Assembly: GCA_964623895.1 (NCBI GenBank)
Contig: CAZUWA010000004.1
Span: 1-59,272, forward strand
DNA length: 59,272 nt
Source: UBA11512 sp964623895
GTDB taxonomy: Bacteria > Bacillota > Clostridia > Oscillospirales > CAG-272
Reading direction: 5' to 3'
This document shows positions 42,368-51,176 of the stretch, one piece after another (within the stretch, counting starts at the first letter, position 1; every line of letters starts with the position of its first letter). A program made the position numbers and the translations under genes. The notes beneath the pieces are model-generated. The model saw only the letters and a list, made by a program, of their open reading frames with translations, was not told where the DNA came from and searched no databases.

Positions 42368-44113
42368 GGATTTTCTGAAGTTTTAGCATTGATCGGCGGA
42401 TTATGTCTGTTTTTGTTCGGCATGAACGTGATGGGTGAGTCGCTTGAAAAGTGCGCCGGTTCCAGACTGCGTGGGTTGATCGAAAAACTGACGACAAATC
42501 GGTTTACCGGTTTTTTGACGGGACTGTTTGTTACAGCGATCATCCAATCTTCCTCTGCTGTTACGGTGATGGTCGTCGGTTTTGTAAACTCCGGCGTCAT
42601 GACCCTAAAGCAGGCGATCAATGTTATTATGGGTGCAAATGTCGGTACGACGGTGACGGCATGGATTCTTTCTCTTTCCGGTATTGAAGGCGATAATTTC
42701 TTTGTATCCCTTTTCAAGCCTGCTGTTTTTACACCGATATTGGCGCTTGTCGGGATTATTTTGACGATGGCGAGCCGATCGGTAAAAAAGAAGGACGTCG
42801 GTATGATCCTTTTGGGCTTTGCGACTTTGATGTTTGGCATGGAAACGATGTCCGGCGCGGTCTCTGGTCTCAAAGATGTTCCGGAATTCCAACACTTGCT
42901 GACGGCATTTGACAATCCCGTTTTGGGCGTCTTGACCGGCGCAATCGTTACGGCGATTATTCAGTCTTCCTCCGCTTCTGTCGGTATTTTGCAGGCGTTG
43001 TCTTCTACGGGAGCAATATCGATCGGTGCGGCGGTGCCGATCATTTTTGGGCAGAATATCGGCACCTGCGTGACAGCCATGATCGCTTCTGTAGGTGCAA
43101 ACAAAAATGCGCGTCGTGCGGCATTGGTGCATTTAAGTTTCAATGTGATTGGTTGTGCCATTTGGCTTTCAGTGTTCTGTGCGGCAAAGACATTTTTTGA
43201 ATTGCCGATCTTGAATGAGTCGGCAAACGAAGCTGCTATTGCTATTATACATACCATTTTTAATATTGCTTGTACGCTATGTCTTTTGCCGATGGCGGGA
43301 TTTCTTGAAAAACTGGCGAAGAAGGTCATCCCCGAGGACAAGCAGAAGCAAGAACAGGCAGAACCGATCTTGGACGAAAGACTGTTGGCGACCCCTGCGT
43401 TTGCTATTCAGCGTTGTCGTGCGGTAAGCGTCGAAATGGCAGGCTGTGCGGTAGACGGTCTAAAAGAGAGTATTGCGTCCATCGGAAACTATACCGAGGA
43501 AGCGGAAGAAAAAATTCGTTTCAAGGAAGACGAAACCGACAACTATGAGGATCTACTCGGTTCTTATCTTGTGAAACTTTCCGCCCGCCCGATGAGCGTG
43601 GAAGACAGCAACGAAACTACCAAGATCCTGCACATGATCGGGGATTTTGAACGTATTTCTGACCATTCAGTCAATATCGTATGTTCCTCCAAGGAGTTGT
43701 ACGAAAAGAAACTTTCTTTCAGCGAAGAAGCGCAGAAGGAGATCACGGTGTTGATAAAAGCGGTAGAGGATATTGTTTCGATGACCTATAATGCTTATAT
43801 TGGCAATGATGTGAAACTTGCCAAGAAGATCGAACCGCTTGAACAGGTGATCGATGATCTGAAAGATCAGATCAGGGCGCGGCACATTGCGAGGTTGCAG
43901 ACGGGTGATTGCTCTTTGGACATCGGTTTTGTCCTCTCAGACCTCCTTACCGACCTTGAAAGAGTGGCGGACCACTGTTCGAATATCGCAGGATGTATCA
44001 TTGAGATCCGTCATGACGCGTTGGATCTGCATGAATATCTGGATGGTCTTGAAAAAAATGAAGAATTCAAGAAAGAGTTTGAAAAGGACGCGGAGAAGTA
44101 TCTGCTACCTTGA
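42353..44113 (+). CDS. Na/Pi cotransporter family protein with PhoU domain
   Basis: A 586-residue protein. Residues 1-320 carry the inverted Na/Pi cotransporter repeats, each with the QSSSA motif (AIIQSSSAVTVMVVGFVNSG and AIIQSSSASVGILQALSST). The C-terminal 200 residues form a helical PhoU-like domain (KILHMIGDFERISDHSVNI and DLLTDLERVADHCSNIAG). Members move phosphate with sodium, and some are thought to export or sense other anions. ATG 42353 or the in-frame ATG 42365 starts it, both inside the duplicated leader element. It ends at a terminator. Confidence 0.92.
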   Translation: MVTTMGFSEVLALIGGLCLFLFGMNVMGESLEKCAGSRLRGLIEKLTTNRFTGFLTGLFVTAIIQSSSAVTVMVVGFVNSGVMTLKQAINVIMGANVGTTVTAWILSLSGIEGDNFFVSLFKPAVFTPILALVGIILTMASRSVKKKDVGMILLGFATLMFGMETMSGAVSGLKDVPEFQHLLTAFDNPVLGVLTGAIVTAIIQSSSASVGILQALSSTGAISIGAAVPIIFGQNIGTCVTAMIASVGANKNARRAALVHLSFNVIGCAIWLSVFCAAKTFFELPILNESANEAAIAIIHTIFNIACTLCLLPMAGFLEKLAKKVIPEDKQKQEQAEPILDERLLATPAFAIQRCRAVSVEMAGCAVDGLKESIASIGNYTEEAEEKIRFKEDETDNYEDLLGSYLVKLSARPMSVEDSNETTKILHMIGDFERISDHSVNIVCSSKELYEKKLSFSEEAQKEITVLIKAVEDIVSMTYNAYIGNDVKLAKKIEPLEQVIDDLKDQIRARHIARLQTGDCSLDIGFVLSDLLTDLERVADHCSNIAGCIIEIRHDALDLHEYLDGLEKNEEFKKEFEKDAEKYLLP

Positions 44114-44131
44114 TCCCTTTTTCGTATAAAG

Positions 44132-44171
44132 AAAGCACTGTTGCGGTCTTGTATTGTGACGGTGCTTTTTT
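44132..44171. terminator. Terminator between the Na/Pi gene and sigE
   Basis: AAAGCAC pairs with GTGCTTT with an inner GTC/GAC pairing, followed by TTTT. It overlaps the last base of the convergent sigE stop. Confidence 0.75.
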
Positions 44172-44889
44172 ACACCAATCCGCCGATCTTTATTCGCAGA
44201 TCTTCCAGAATTCTTTTTTCCAATCTTGATATGTAGGACTGCGAAATGCCGAGCAGATCTGCGACCTCTTTTTGTGTGTATTCTCTGTTTCCGCATAAGC
44301 CATAGCGCAGCTCGATGATCACACGCTCTCGCTTTTCCAGTTCGGAGAGAGCATGACGAACAGTGCGACGGTCTTCCTCTGCATCCAAGGCGGCGAATAC
44401 GCTGTCTTCTTCGCTTCCGAGAATGTCGGAAAGGAGCAGTTCGTTTCCGTCCTTATCTACCTTTAATGGCTCATCAAAGGAACATTCTTGCTTCTGTCCG
44501 GTCGTTTTGCGGATGTACATCAAAATTTCATTCTCAATGCATCGGGAGGCATAGGTAGCCAGTTTGATGCTTTTATCTGCTTTGAAGGTGTTGACTGCTT
44601 TGATCAGCCCGATCGTGCCGATGGAGATCAGGTCCTCCATATTGATACCGGTACTCTCAAAACGCTTGGCAATGTAGACCACTAAGCGAAGATTGTGCTC
44701 GATCAGACGGTCTCTGACCGAGACATTTTCTCCCATCAGTGCTACCAGACGCTGTTCTTCCTCTTTTTCAAGAGGAGAAGGCAGAGTTTCACTTCCGCCG
44801 ATGTAGAAAATTTCATTTTGCTTTTTAAAGAGCTGAAGCAGTTTGGTTCTTGCCTTTTTGAAAAAATTCATGATCTTTTGAATAAACAT
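44170..44889 (-). CDS. sigE: RNA polymerase sporulation sigma factor SigE
   Basis: A 239-residue sigma-70 factor of the mother cell. The N-terminal 30 residues are a hydrophobic and basic pro-sequence (FIQKIMNFFKKARTKLL), removed on activation. Region 2 reads HNLRLVVYIAKRFESTGINM and GTIGLIKAVNTF, and region 4 ends with the helix-turn-helix KEVADLLGISQSYISRLEKR. ATG 44889 lies 5 nt after GAGGTG. An ATG at 44901 overlaps the ribosome-binding site. The putative processing protease gene spoIIGA lies immediately upstream, the standard spoIIG operon. Confidence 0.97.
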   Translation of the reverse strand: MFIQKIMNFFKKARTKLLQLFKKQNEIFYIGGSETLPSPLEKEEEQRLVALMGENVSVRDRLIEHNLRLVVYIAKRFESTGINMEDLISIGTIGLIKAVNTFKADKSIKLATYASRCIENEILMYIRKTTGQKQECSFDEPLKVDKDGNELLLSDILGSEEDSVFAALDAEEDRRTVRHALSELEKRERVIIELRYGLCGNREYTQKEVADLLGISQSYISRLEKRILEDLRIKIGGLV

Positions 44890-44907
44890 AAAACACCTCA
44901 TATCGAT

Positions 44908-45600
44908 CTATGTAAGTAGGATGTTAGGAATGAGCGCAGGTTGACCTTCAAAGCTTTTATTTTCCGTAATGGCAAGAAGTGCAGCCCGCTTTTCATCGTT
45001 TACCGTGAGATCTTTTGGCAGAAAAAGGGGGAATGTTGCCGTGCCGGCAACAGTGGTCGCTGTCAGCATTTTTTCACTTTGCGGAGTCTGCGAAAAAAGC
45101 GATGCGGAAAGAAAGATCACAGGGAGCCCGCTGTCCGGGTCGGTGATGAGATTTCCGCTGTCGCAAAATGCGGGAATTCGGTAGCGCACACCGTTAAGGC
45201 AAAAAGAGATCTCTGCATTTCTTGCGGCACAGCGACGAAGGAATGCCCTGCCCGCAAAAAATGTGATACCTGCCGATAGGGAGAGGGCGGCAGTCAAAAG
45301 AAGGAGTGACTCAAGCGGTGGGAGGATTCTTTTAAAAGAGGAGAGAAGCGATTCGGTAATTCCCCCCATCAAAGCGGAGATCAGGTAGAACGTGAGGACT
45401 GGTGACAAAAAGCTTTTGAGATCACGGTATCCGAAAGTCAAAAGCACCATGCCCAGTGCGCAAAGGATGGACAGCGGCGGCAGAAGATTGCTCGGTATGT
45501 AAAGAGTGAGGAGTGCATAAAGTCCTCCGACACCTGCTGCGGTGAGTACTCGCCAAAAGCGCGGATGTCGTCTGAGTATCCATGCCGAGACAAAGAGCAC
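44908..45600 (-). CDS. spoIIGA: Sigma-E processing peptidase SpoIIGA, 5' end possibly frameshifted
   Basis: Membrane aspartic protease that cleaves pro-SigE. The C-terminal domain has the catalytic motif CDSGNLITDPDSGLPVIF (D-S/T-G-N). The longest frame with a normal start codon begins at GTG 45600 and gives 230 residues, but conserved-looking sequence continues upstream in frame as TTTVYGDIYALINALCDFI, the expected first TM helix. An ATG at 45661, beside GGGAGGG, would read MTTTVYGD if one base (45658) were absent, giving 250 residues and five TM helices. Either there is a one-base error or mutation, or a rare start (ACG) is used. Followed by sigE. Confidence 0.9.
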   Translation of the reverse strand: MLFVSAWILRRHPRFWRVLTAAGVGGLYALLTLYIPSNLLPPLSILCALGMVLLTFGYRDLKSFLSPVLTFYLISALMGGITESLLSSFKRILPPLESLLLLTAALSLSAGITFFAGRAFLRRCAARNAEISFCLNGVRYRIPAFCDSGNLITDPDSGLPVIFLSASLFSQTPQSEKMLTATTVAGTATFPLFLPKDLTVNDEKRAALLAITENKSFEGQPALIPNILLT

Positions 45601-45681
45601 GATGAAGTCACAAAGCGCGTTAATGAGCGCATAGATGTCTCCGTAAACGGTCGTAGTACATCCCTCCCTTCGCTTGATTTC

Positions 45682-45715
45682 AGTATAAAACGCTTTCCTT
45701 GCCGAATTTGTCGAA
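45682..45715 (-). promoter_or_regulatory. Spo0A-type spoIIG promoter
   Basis: The consensus 0A box TGTCGAA lies at 45709-45715. On the minus strand the same bases provide TCGACA as a -35-like hexamer, followed 21 bp later by TATACT (45682-45687). The spoIIG promoter of Bacillus is known for an abnormally long spacer and 0A boxes at -35, so the arrangement fits. Confidence 0.7.
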
Positions 45716-45765
45716 GAGAAAGGGGAGAAAAAATAAAAAACCTTTCAAAAAAATGCGAAAAGCAC

Positions 45766-45793
45766 TTGACAAACAGAGGATTTATGATATAAT
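45766..45793 (+). promoter_or_regulatory. Promoter of the DUF177-rpmF operon
   Basis: TTGACA (45766-45771), 16-bp spacer, TATAAT (45788-45793). Confidence 0.8.
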
Positions 45794-45833
45794 CATATTT
45801 GTGACAATTTGCGAAAAGAGCGAAAGGCTACTT

Positions 45834-46331
45834 ATGAAAATCGATCTGACCCCTATGCTTGGCGGTGAGACTTGCGAGATCTCCTTTGACTACCCACTCA
45901 CAGTCGAGGAAGAATTTCCCGGTTGCACCTTCCCGAAACCGGTGCGTGTTCTTGGCACGATCATAAACAAAGCCGGTTATATTGCCTTGACTGCGGAGAT
46001 CACAGTGGAGTATGATACTGTTTGCGACCGTTGCTTAAAGCCGATCCGCAAGACCCTTCGCATTGATTATCAAAAGCCGGTTGCCACAAAGGGCAGTCTG
46101 CAAAAGGAAGATGGGGCGGATTATCTCATCGCTGTTGACAGAATGCTTGATTTAGACGAACCGATCATCGAAGCGATCATTTTGGAGTTCCCGATGAAAA
46201 ATCTTTGTAAAGAAGGCTGTAAGGGGCTTTGCTTTCAGTGCGGCGCAGATCTCAATGAGGGGGATTGTGCTTGTACAAAGAAGGAGATTGATCCGCGGAT
46301 GGCGGCGTTCGCCAAATTGCTTGAGAAATAA
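45834..46331 (+). CDS. DUF177 (YceD) family protein
   Basis: A 165-residue protein with ATG 45834 after AAAGG. It contains the family zinc-like cysteines CDRCLKPI in the middle and CKEGCKGLCFQCGADLNEGD near the C-terminus. The YceD family is almost always encoded directly upstream of rpmF and is thought to act in large-subunit rRNA or ribosome maturation. Here it is 39 bp before rpmF. Length and Cys pattern are typical. Confidence 0.92.
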   Translation: MKIDLTPMLGGETCEISFDYPLTVEEEFPGCTFPKPVRVLGTIINKAGYIALTAEITVEYDTVCDRCLKPIRKTLRIDYQKPVATKGSLQKEDGADYLIAVDRMLDLDEPIIEAIILEFPMKNLCKEGCKGLCFQCGADLNEGDCACTKKEIDPRMAAFAKLLEK

Positions 46332-46370
46332 AAATATTTTGTATATCATTCTATTTTTGGGAGGTTTATC

Positions 46371-46556
46371 ATGGCAGTTCCGAAGAGAAAAGTGTCTAGC
46401 GCCAGACAGAACAAGAGAAGATCCAATGTGTGGAAGTTGGAGCAGCCCACAATGACCAAGTGCCCCCAGTGCGGTGAGTACAACCTGAACCACAGAGTTT
46501 GCTCCAAGTGCGGCAACTACGGTGGCAAGGAAGTCATTGCAAAGAGCGAAGACTGA
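46371..46556 (+). CDS. rpmF: 50S ribosomal protein L32
   Basis: A 61-residue ribosomal protein starting MAVPKRKVSSARQNKRRSN, with a zinc ribbon formed by CPQCGEY and CSKCGNY (two CxxC pairs). GGGAGG precedes the ATG. Co-transcribed with the DUF177 gene. As the Cys-containing form it is the zinc-dependent type. Confidence 0.97.
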   Translation: MAVPKRKVSSARQNKRRSNVWKLEQPTMTKCPQCGEYNLNHRVCSKCGNYGGKEVIAKSED

Positions 46557-46685
46557 TTTTTGAGATGAAGGGGATGTTGCTTGGCAGCAGCCCCTTATTT
46601 CGTGCAAAAAAAACAATGAAACAGCAGCTTGGGATGGCTTTCAGAACCGATCTTCGGCTTGAAATGCACCCATTTTGGAGGACGG

Positions 46686-47990
46686 ATGGAAAAGATCATT
46701 TCGATAGCAAAAAATTCTCCTGCGGATCGTGTGGGGATTCGATGCGGGGACTATCTTTTGAGCATCAACGGGCATGAGATCAGGGATGTGCTAGATTATC
46801 GCTTTTATATGACAGAAGAGCATTTGTCGGTCAAGGTGCATCGAGATGCGGATATTCTCGATTTTGAGATCGAAAAGGGACAATACGACGACTTGGGATT
46901 GGATTTTATCAGTTATCTGATGGATGAAAAGCGCTCCTGCCGTAATAAATGTGTTTTTTGTTTCATCGATCAACTTCCAAAAGGTATGCGCGACACCCTC
47001 TATTTTAAGGATGATGATTCCCGTCTCTCTTTTTTGCAGGGAAACTACGTTACGCTGACCAATATGAAGGATGAGGAATTAGACCGAATCATTGCCATGC
47101 ATATTACCCCTGTGAATGTGTCGGTGCATACCACAAATGGCGCTTTGCGAGTGCAAATGATGAAAAATCGCTTTGCAGACCGCATTTTAGAGCAAATGCA
47201 TCGACTGGCGGACGGTGGAGTACAGATGAACTGTCAGATTGTCCTATGCAAAGGGCTCAATGACGGGGAGGAATTACTACGTTCTATGCGAGATCTGGCG
47301 GCATTCTATCCTGCGGTCGAAAGCGTTTCGATCGTACCGGCGGGCTTGACCTGCCACAGGGAAGGACTTTATCCTCTTGAAACGTTTACGCCGGAGGAGT
47401 GTGGCGAGATTATTGATCAAGTCACTGCGTTTGGAGAAGAATGCCTTGCAAAGTACGGATTGCGCATCTTCTATCCTGCGGATGAACTGTATGTTGAGGC
47501 GGGCAGAGCTCTCCCGACCGAGGATTTTTACGATGGTTATCCGCAACTTGAAAACGGTGTCGGTATGATGACGTCGATGGAAGCTGAACTGGAAGAGGAA
47601 TTTTCAGATGTTTTCACAAAGTATGACATTGCAAAAAAAAGACACTGCTCAATTGCGACCGGCGCTGCTGCGTATGAATATATCAAAAGATTAGTTGCAA
47701 AAATTGAAAAAGTGTGTTATAATACAACTGTTGAAGTATACCGCATTGAAAATGATTTCTTCGGACATAACGTCACGGTAGCGGGGCTCATCTGTGGCTG
47801 TGACTTGATAAATCAGTTAAAGGACAAGGAACTCGGTGAAAAACTCCTTCTTCCTTTGGTCATGCTACGAAGAGACGGAGATCTGTTTCTTGACGGTACG
47901 AGTTTAACCTCTCTTACGGAAACGTTGGGGGTGAAGGTGGAACTGAGCGACAACACCGGCGCAGATCTGTTGCGCGCCATTTTAGATTAA
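46686..47990 (+). CDS. DUF512/radical SAM-like protein (TIGR03279 family)
   Basis: A 434-residue protein. It begins with a PDZ-like domain (ISIAKNSPADRVGIRCGDYL), then a radical SAM-like cluster site CRNKCVFCFIDQLP (CxxxCxxC), a barrel, and a C-terminal DUF512 domain containing GLICGCDLINQL. ATG 46686 follows GGAGG. The extended frame upstream is a spurious overlap. The family is conserved in Clostridia and cyanobacteria, often next to der, as here, but its reaction is not established. Confidence 0.9.
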   Translation: MEKIISIAKNSPADRVGIRCGDYLLSINGHEIRDVLDYRFYMTEEHLSVKVHRDADILDFEIEKGQYDDLGLDFISYLMDEKRSCRNKCVFCFIDQLPKGMRDTLYFKDDDSRLSFLQGNYVTLTNMKDEELDRIIAMHITPVNVSVHTTNGALRVQMMKNRFADRILEQMHRLADGGVQMNCQIVLCKGLNDGEELLRSMRDLAAFYPAVESVSIVPAGLTCHREGLYPLETFTPEECGEIIDQVTAFGEECLAKYGLRIFYPADELYVEAGRALPTEDFYDGYPQLENGVGMMTSMEAELEEEFSDVFTKYDIAKKRHCSIATGAAAYEYIKRLVAKIEKVCYNTTVEVYRIENDFFGHNVTVAGLICGCDLINQLKDKELGEKLLLPLVMLRRDGDLFLDGTSLTSLTETLGVKVELSDNTGADLLRAILD

Positions 47991-48010
47991 CGGAAAGGAA
48001 GAATACAGAG

Positions 48011-49348
48011 ATGGCAAATCCAGTTGTTGCGATCGTTGGTCGCCCCAATGTCGGCAAAAGCACTCTTTTCAACAAAATTGCAGGCGAACGGGTATCGATC
48101 GTAGAGGACACGCCTGGCGTGACAAGAGACCGGATCTACTATGAGTCCACATGGAACGGAAGAACTTTTATGATGGTGGATACCGGCGGTATCGAACCGA
48201 AAACTGACGATCCGATCTTCAAATATATGCGCCTTCAAACAGAACTTGCCATCGATATGGCGGATGTTATTGTCTTTTTGACCGATGTTACAGTCGGGGT
48301 TACTGCCGATGACAGAGAAGTGGCGAGAATGCTACAGAAAAGCAAAAAGCCGATCGTTCCGGTTGTCAACAAGGTGGACGGTGTGGGTGCGCCTCCGGCT
48401 GAATTTTATGAATTTTACGAACTGGGTTTTGATGAAGACTTGATCCCACTGTCGGCAGTGCATGGAAGCGGAACCGGAGACCTTTTAGACCGTGTGGTGG
48501 CATATTTTCCCGAAGCGGAAGAGGAAGAAGATCACGATGAATGGATCAAAGTTGCAGTTATCGGAAAACCGAACGCAGGAAAGAGCTCGATCATCAATAG
48601 GATTTTGGGTGAGGATCGGCTTATTGTCTCCGATGTCGCGGGTACGACCAGAGACGCGGTCGATACGCGCAAGGAAAATAAATATGGCAAGTATATTTTT
48701 ATCGACACCGCCGGCATTCGTCGCCAAAGCAAGGTGGAAGACCGTGTGGAAAAATTTAGCGTGCTGCGCGCCAAGATGGCGGTGGAGCGTGCGGATGTCT
48801 GTCTCATTATGATTGACGCTTCGGTTGGCGTTACCGAACAGGACGAAAAGATCGCAGGGCTGGCGCATGAAGCTGGTAAGGCATCGATCTTTGTCGTCAA
48901 CAAGTGGGATGTGGTAGATAAGGATAACAACACGGTAAACAAGTTTACCGAGGAAGTCTACCGCCATTTTTCCTATATGACCTATGCGCCGCTTCTCTTT
49001 GTTTCTGCCAAGACCGGGCAGAGAGTAGACAAACTGTATGAATTGATCAATTACGTCAATAATCAGAATTCTATGCGTATTTCCACCGGAATGCTCAATG
49101 ATATGCTAACCGATGCCGTTGCGCGTGTTCAACCGCCTTCCGATAAGGGTAGGTATCTGAAGATCTATTATATGGTGCAGATCGGAACGAAGCCTCCACA
49201 ATTTGTGATCTTTTGTAACAGTGCGGATTTGTTCCATTTTTCCTATCAGCGCTATATCGAGAATCGTCTGCGTGAGGTGTTTGGCTTTAAAGGAACGCCT
49301 GTTAAACTGATCATACGTCAGAAGAGCGATAAAGCACCGGAGGTTTAA
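48011..49348 (+). CDS. der: Ribosome biogenesis GTPase Der
   Basis: A 445-residue protein with two tandem GTPase domains: the first has GRPNVGKSTLFN and DTGG, the second GKPNAGKSSIIN and DTAGIRR with NKWD. A C-terminal KH-like domain ends the protein (QIGTKPPQFVIFCN). It helps 50S subunit assembly. ATG 48011 follows GGAAAGGAAG, 20 bp after the DUF512 gene. Confidence 0.97.
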   Translation: MANPVVAIVGRPNVGKSTLFNKIAGERVSIVEDTPGVTRDRIYYESTWNGRTFMMVDTGGIEPKTDDPIFKYMRLQTELAIDMADVIVFLTDVTVGVTADDREVARMLQKSKKPIVPVVNKVDGVGAPPAEFYEFYELGFDEDLIPLSAVHGSGTGDLLDRVVAYFPEAEEEEDHDEWIKVAVIGKPNAGKSSIINRILGEDRLIVSDVAGTTRDAVDTRKENKYGKYIFIDTAGIRRQSKVEDRVEKFSVLRAKMAVERADVCLIMIDASVGVTEQDEKIAGLAHEAGKASIFVVNKWDVVDKDNNTVNKFTEEVYRHFSYMTYAPLLFVSAKTGQRVDKLYELINYVNNQNSMRISTGMLNDMLTDAVARVQPPSDKGRYLKIYYMVQIGTKPPQFVIFCNSADLFHFSYQRYIENRLREVFGFKGTPVKLIIRQKSDKAPEV

Positions 49349-49355
49349 ACGAATT

Positions 49356-50258
49356 ATGAATAGAAAAAAAATATACAAACCGTTGCTTGTAATGCTGACG
49401 GTCGTTCTGCTCCTGACTTCTTTGGTGACGATGAGTTTGGCGGCATCGGAAGAAACAGAACCGACACCTGAGCCGACGGGTATTTTAAAAGTGCTCAATG
49501 ATATCATCTCCTTTAGAGAGAACGGAGGCGCGGTCACGCGTGCGTTTGGTACGGTTGGCGAGGGAGAATTGAATGGTAATCCGGTCAAATTGTACAGTCC
49601 GGAGTGGATCTCCTATCTGGCAACGCTCTTGCTACTGGCAGTCTTTTCGTATTTTGTCGGCAGTATCAATTTCGGAGTGATCGTCTCTAAAAAGATGTGT
49701 AAAGATGACGTGCGCAAATACGGCTCAAAGAATGCGGGTATGACCAATGTGGCGCGTGTTTATGGAAAAAAACCCGCCGCATTGACTTTTTTGGGAGATG
49801 CCGGTAAGGGATTTGTTTGTGCGCTTCTCGGATTGGCTCTCGCCGGGAACGGCGGTGGATATTTGGCGGTAGCGGTCTGCATGATTGGGCATGCCTATCC
49901 GTGCTTTTTCGGTTTCAAAGGCGGAAAATGTGTATCTACTGCCTGCGGTGCAATGCTTGTTTTGGAACCGATCGCATTCATTATTTTGATGGTCTGTTTC
50001 CTTTCCATTCTGTTTGGCACTAAATATGTTTCGCTCAGTTCCGTGATCTCTGCGTCGTTGATCCCCATTTTCGTACATGGAATTTGGTCGATGGGACTCT
50101 TCCATACGCTTGGAAGTTTTGATTATTTTATCGTCATTATCTGTTCTGTATTCTACGCTTGCTTTATTGTTTGGCTTCACAGGGCAAATCTCAAAAGATT
50201 GGCGGAAGGAACGGAAAGTCAAGCAACTTTTCTTTTCAAAAAGAAGGAAAAAACCTGA
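49356..50258 (+). CDS. plsY: Glycerol-3-phosphate acyltransferase PlsY with N-terminal extension
   Basis: Uses acyl phosphate to acylate glycerol 3-phosphate in phospholipid synthesis. The core shows VGSINFGVI, the KYGSKNAGMTNVARVYG motif, GDAGKG, the HAYPCFFGFKGGKCVSTACG motif and the terminal HRANLKRLAEGTES. The protein is 300 residues against about 200-215 for typical PlsY. The first 90 residues form an additional signal-like hydrophobic segment (PLLVMLTVVLLLTSLVTMS) and a polar Glu/Pro/Thr linker not belonging to the family. It begins 8 bp after der. Confidence 0.92.
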   Translation: MNRKKIYKPLLVMLTVVLLLTSLVTMSLAASEETEPTPEPTGILKVLNDIISFRENGGAVTRAFGTVGEGELNGNPVKLYSPEWISYLATLLLLAVFSYFVGSINFGVIVSKKMCKDDVRKYGSKNAGMTNVARVYGKKPAALTFLGDAGKGFVCALLGLALAGNGGGYLAVAVCMIGHAYPCFFGFKGGKCVSTACGAMLVLEPIAFIILMVCFLSILFGTKYVSLSSVISASLIPIFVHGIWSMGLFHTLGSFDYFIVIICSVFYACFIVWLHRANLKRLAEGTESQATFLFKKKEKT

Positions 50259-50285
50259 AAAAATCAGAAAAAATCAAAAAAGGTA

Positions 50286-50314
50286 TTGCAATTTTTTTAA
50301 ATGTGTGGTACAAT
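50286..50314 (+). promoter_or_regulatory. Promoter of rpmB
   Basis: TTGCAA (50286-50291), 17-bp spacer, TACAAT (50309-50314). Confidence 0.65.
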
Positions 50315-50363
50315 GACCACCGTGGTTGCGTATATACATGTAACAAAATGGAGGTGTCTTACT

Positions 50364-50564
50364 ATGGCAAAGTGCGAACTGTGCGGCAAGGGCGTTGCGT
50401 TTGGTCAGAATGTTTCCCATTCCAACCGTAAAACCAACAGAACTTTCAAGCCCAATATCAGAAAAGTAAAGGTCGTCGACAACGGTACACACAAGACTGT
50501 TTATGTCTGCTCCCGTTGCCTGCGCTCCGGCAAGGTAGAACGTGCCGGCAAGGCTGAGGGTTGA
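50364..50564 (+). CDS. rpmB: 50S ribosomal protein L28
   Basis: A 66-residue ribosomal protein starting AKCELCGKGVAFGQNVSHSN. It has two CxxC pairs (CELC and CSRC), the zinc-binding form. ATG 50364 follows GGAGG. Monocistronic between its promoter and terminator. Confidence 0.97.
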   Translation: MAKCELCGKGVAFGQNVSHSNRKTNRTFKPNIRKVKVVDNGTHKTVYVCSRCLRSGKVERAGKAEG

Positions 50565-50572
50565 TTAATAAC

Positions 50573-50617
50573 CGCAAAAAAGTGCAAGAGGACGGAATGA
50601 ATCCGCCCTTTTTTGCG
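50573..50617 (+). terminator. Terminator of rpmB
   Basis: GCAAAAAAG (50574-50582) pairs with CTTTTTTGC (50608-50616) and an inner GGACGGA/TCCGCCC pairing extends the stem. Confidence 0.85.
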
Positions 50618-50718
50618 CTCGTTTTCTCCTTTCGAAAAAAGTGACCTTTCGGTCATTTCGTTCATATACTGTAAGCAAGAGCAGTGCTCAAATCTTTTTT
50701 GAAAAGGAAGACTCAGAT

Positions 50719-50964
50719 ATGGCTTTATACAATTGTGGTGAGGAATGTTCCTGTGGATGTGACCAGAATAACAACAGCCAGAACAGCAACAATAGTACGA
50801 GTGGCAACACGAGCAACACGATCTGCGGATGCGGAAACAGCAGTAATGGAAGCAGCAACGGTGTGAACAGTTCTGCCGGCAGTGTGTGTTCTTGCCTTGG
50901 AGATATGAACACTTGGCTGTTTATTGCGGTGATTATTCTTTTGGTTATTCTTTTGAATAATTAA
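50719..50964 (+). CDS. Small Cys- and Asn/Ser-rich protein with C-terminal TM helix
   Basis: An 81-residue protein with ATG 50719 after AAAAGGAAG. Residues 1-60 are low complexity: Cys clusters (CGEECSCGCD, ICGCG, VCSCLG) separated by Asn/Ser/Gly tracts. The last 20 residues form one TM helix (TWLFIAVIILLVILL) ending NN. The tail resembles small YjcZ-type sporulation membrane peptides, but I do not recognise the family with certainty. The eight Cys could bind metal or crosslink, for instance in the spore coat. Codon use looks normal and the ribosome-binding site is good, so it is probably real. Confidence 0.6.
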   Translation: MALYNCGEECSCGCDQNNNSQNSNNSTSGNTSNTICGCGNSSNGSSNGVNSSAGSVCSCLGDMNTWLFIAVIILLVILLNN

Positions 50965-51176
50965 CGAAAATCAATAACAAGGAGTGGATGCGGTGTATTC
51001 ACCTCGTGTTTGTCTCTTGATAAAGATCTGAAAGGATGATAAACCAGCTGAAAAAACGAAGGAAGACAGTGTGAAATAAAGAGAATGCGATGTGGTGGTC
51101 AGCCGTTTGGCAACTGCTTTATTCATTTGTACTTTAACAACCGTTTGGGATTTGTATTAGTTGAAATTTGTAAATG

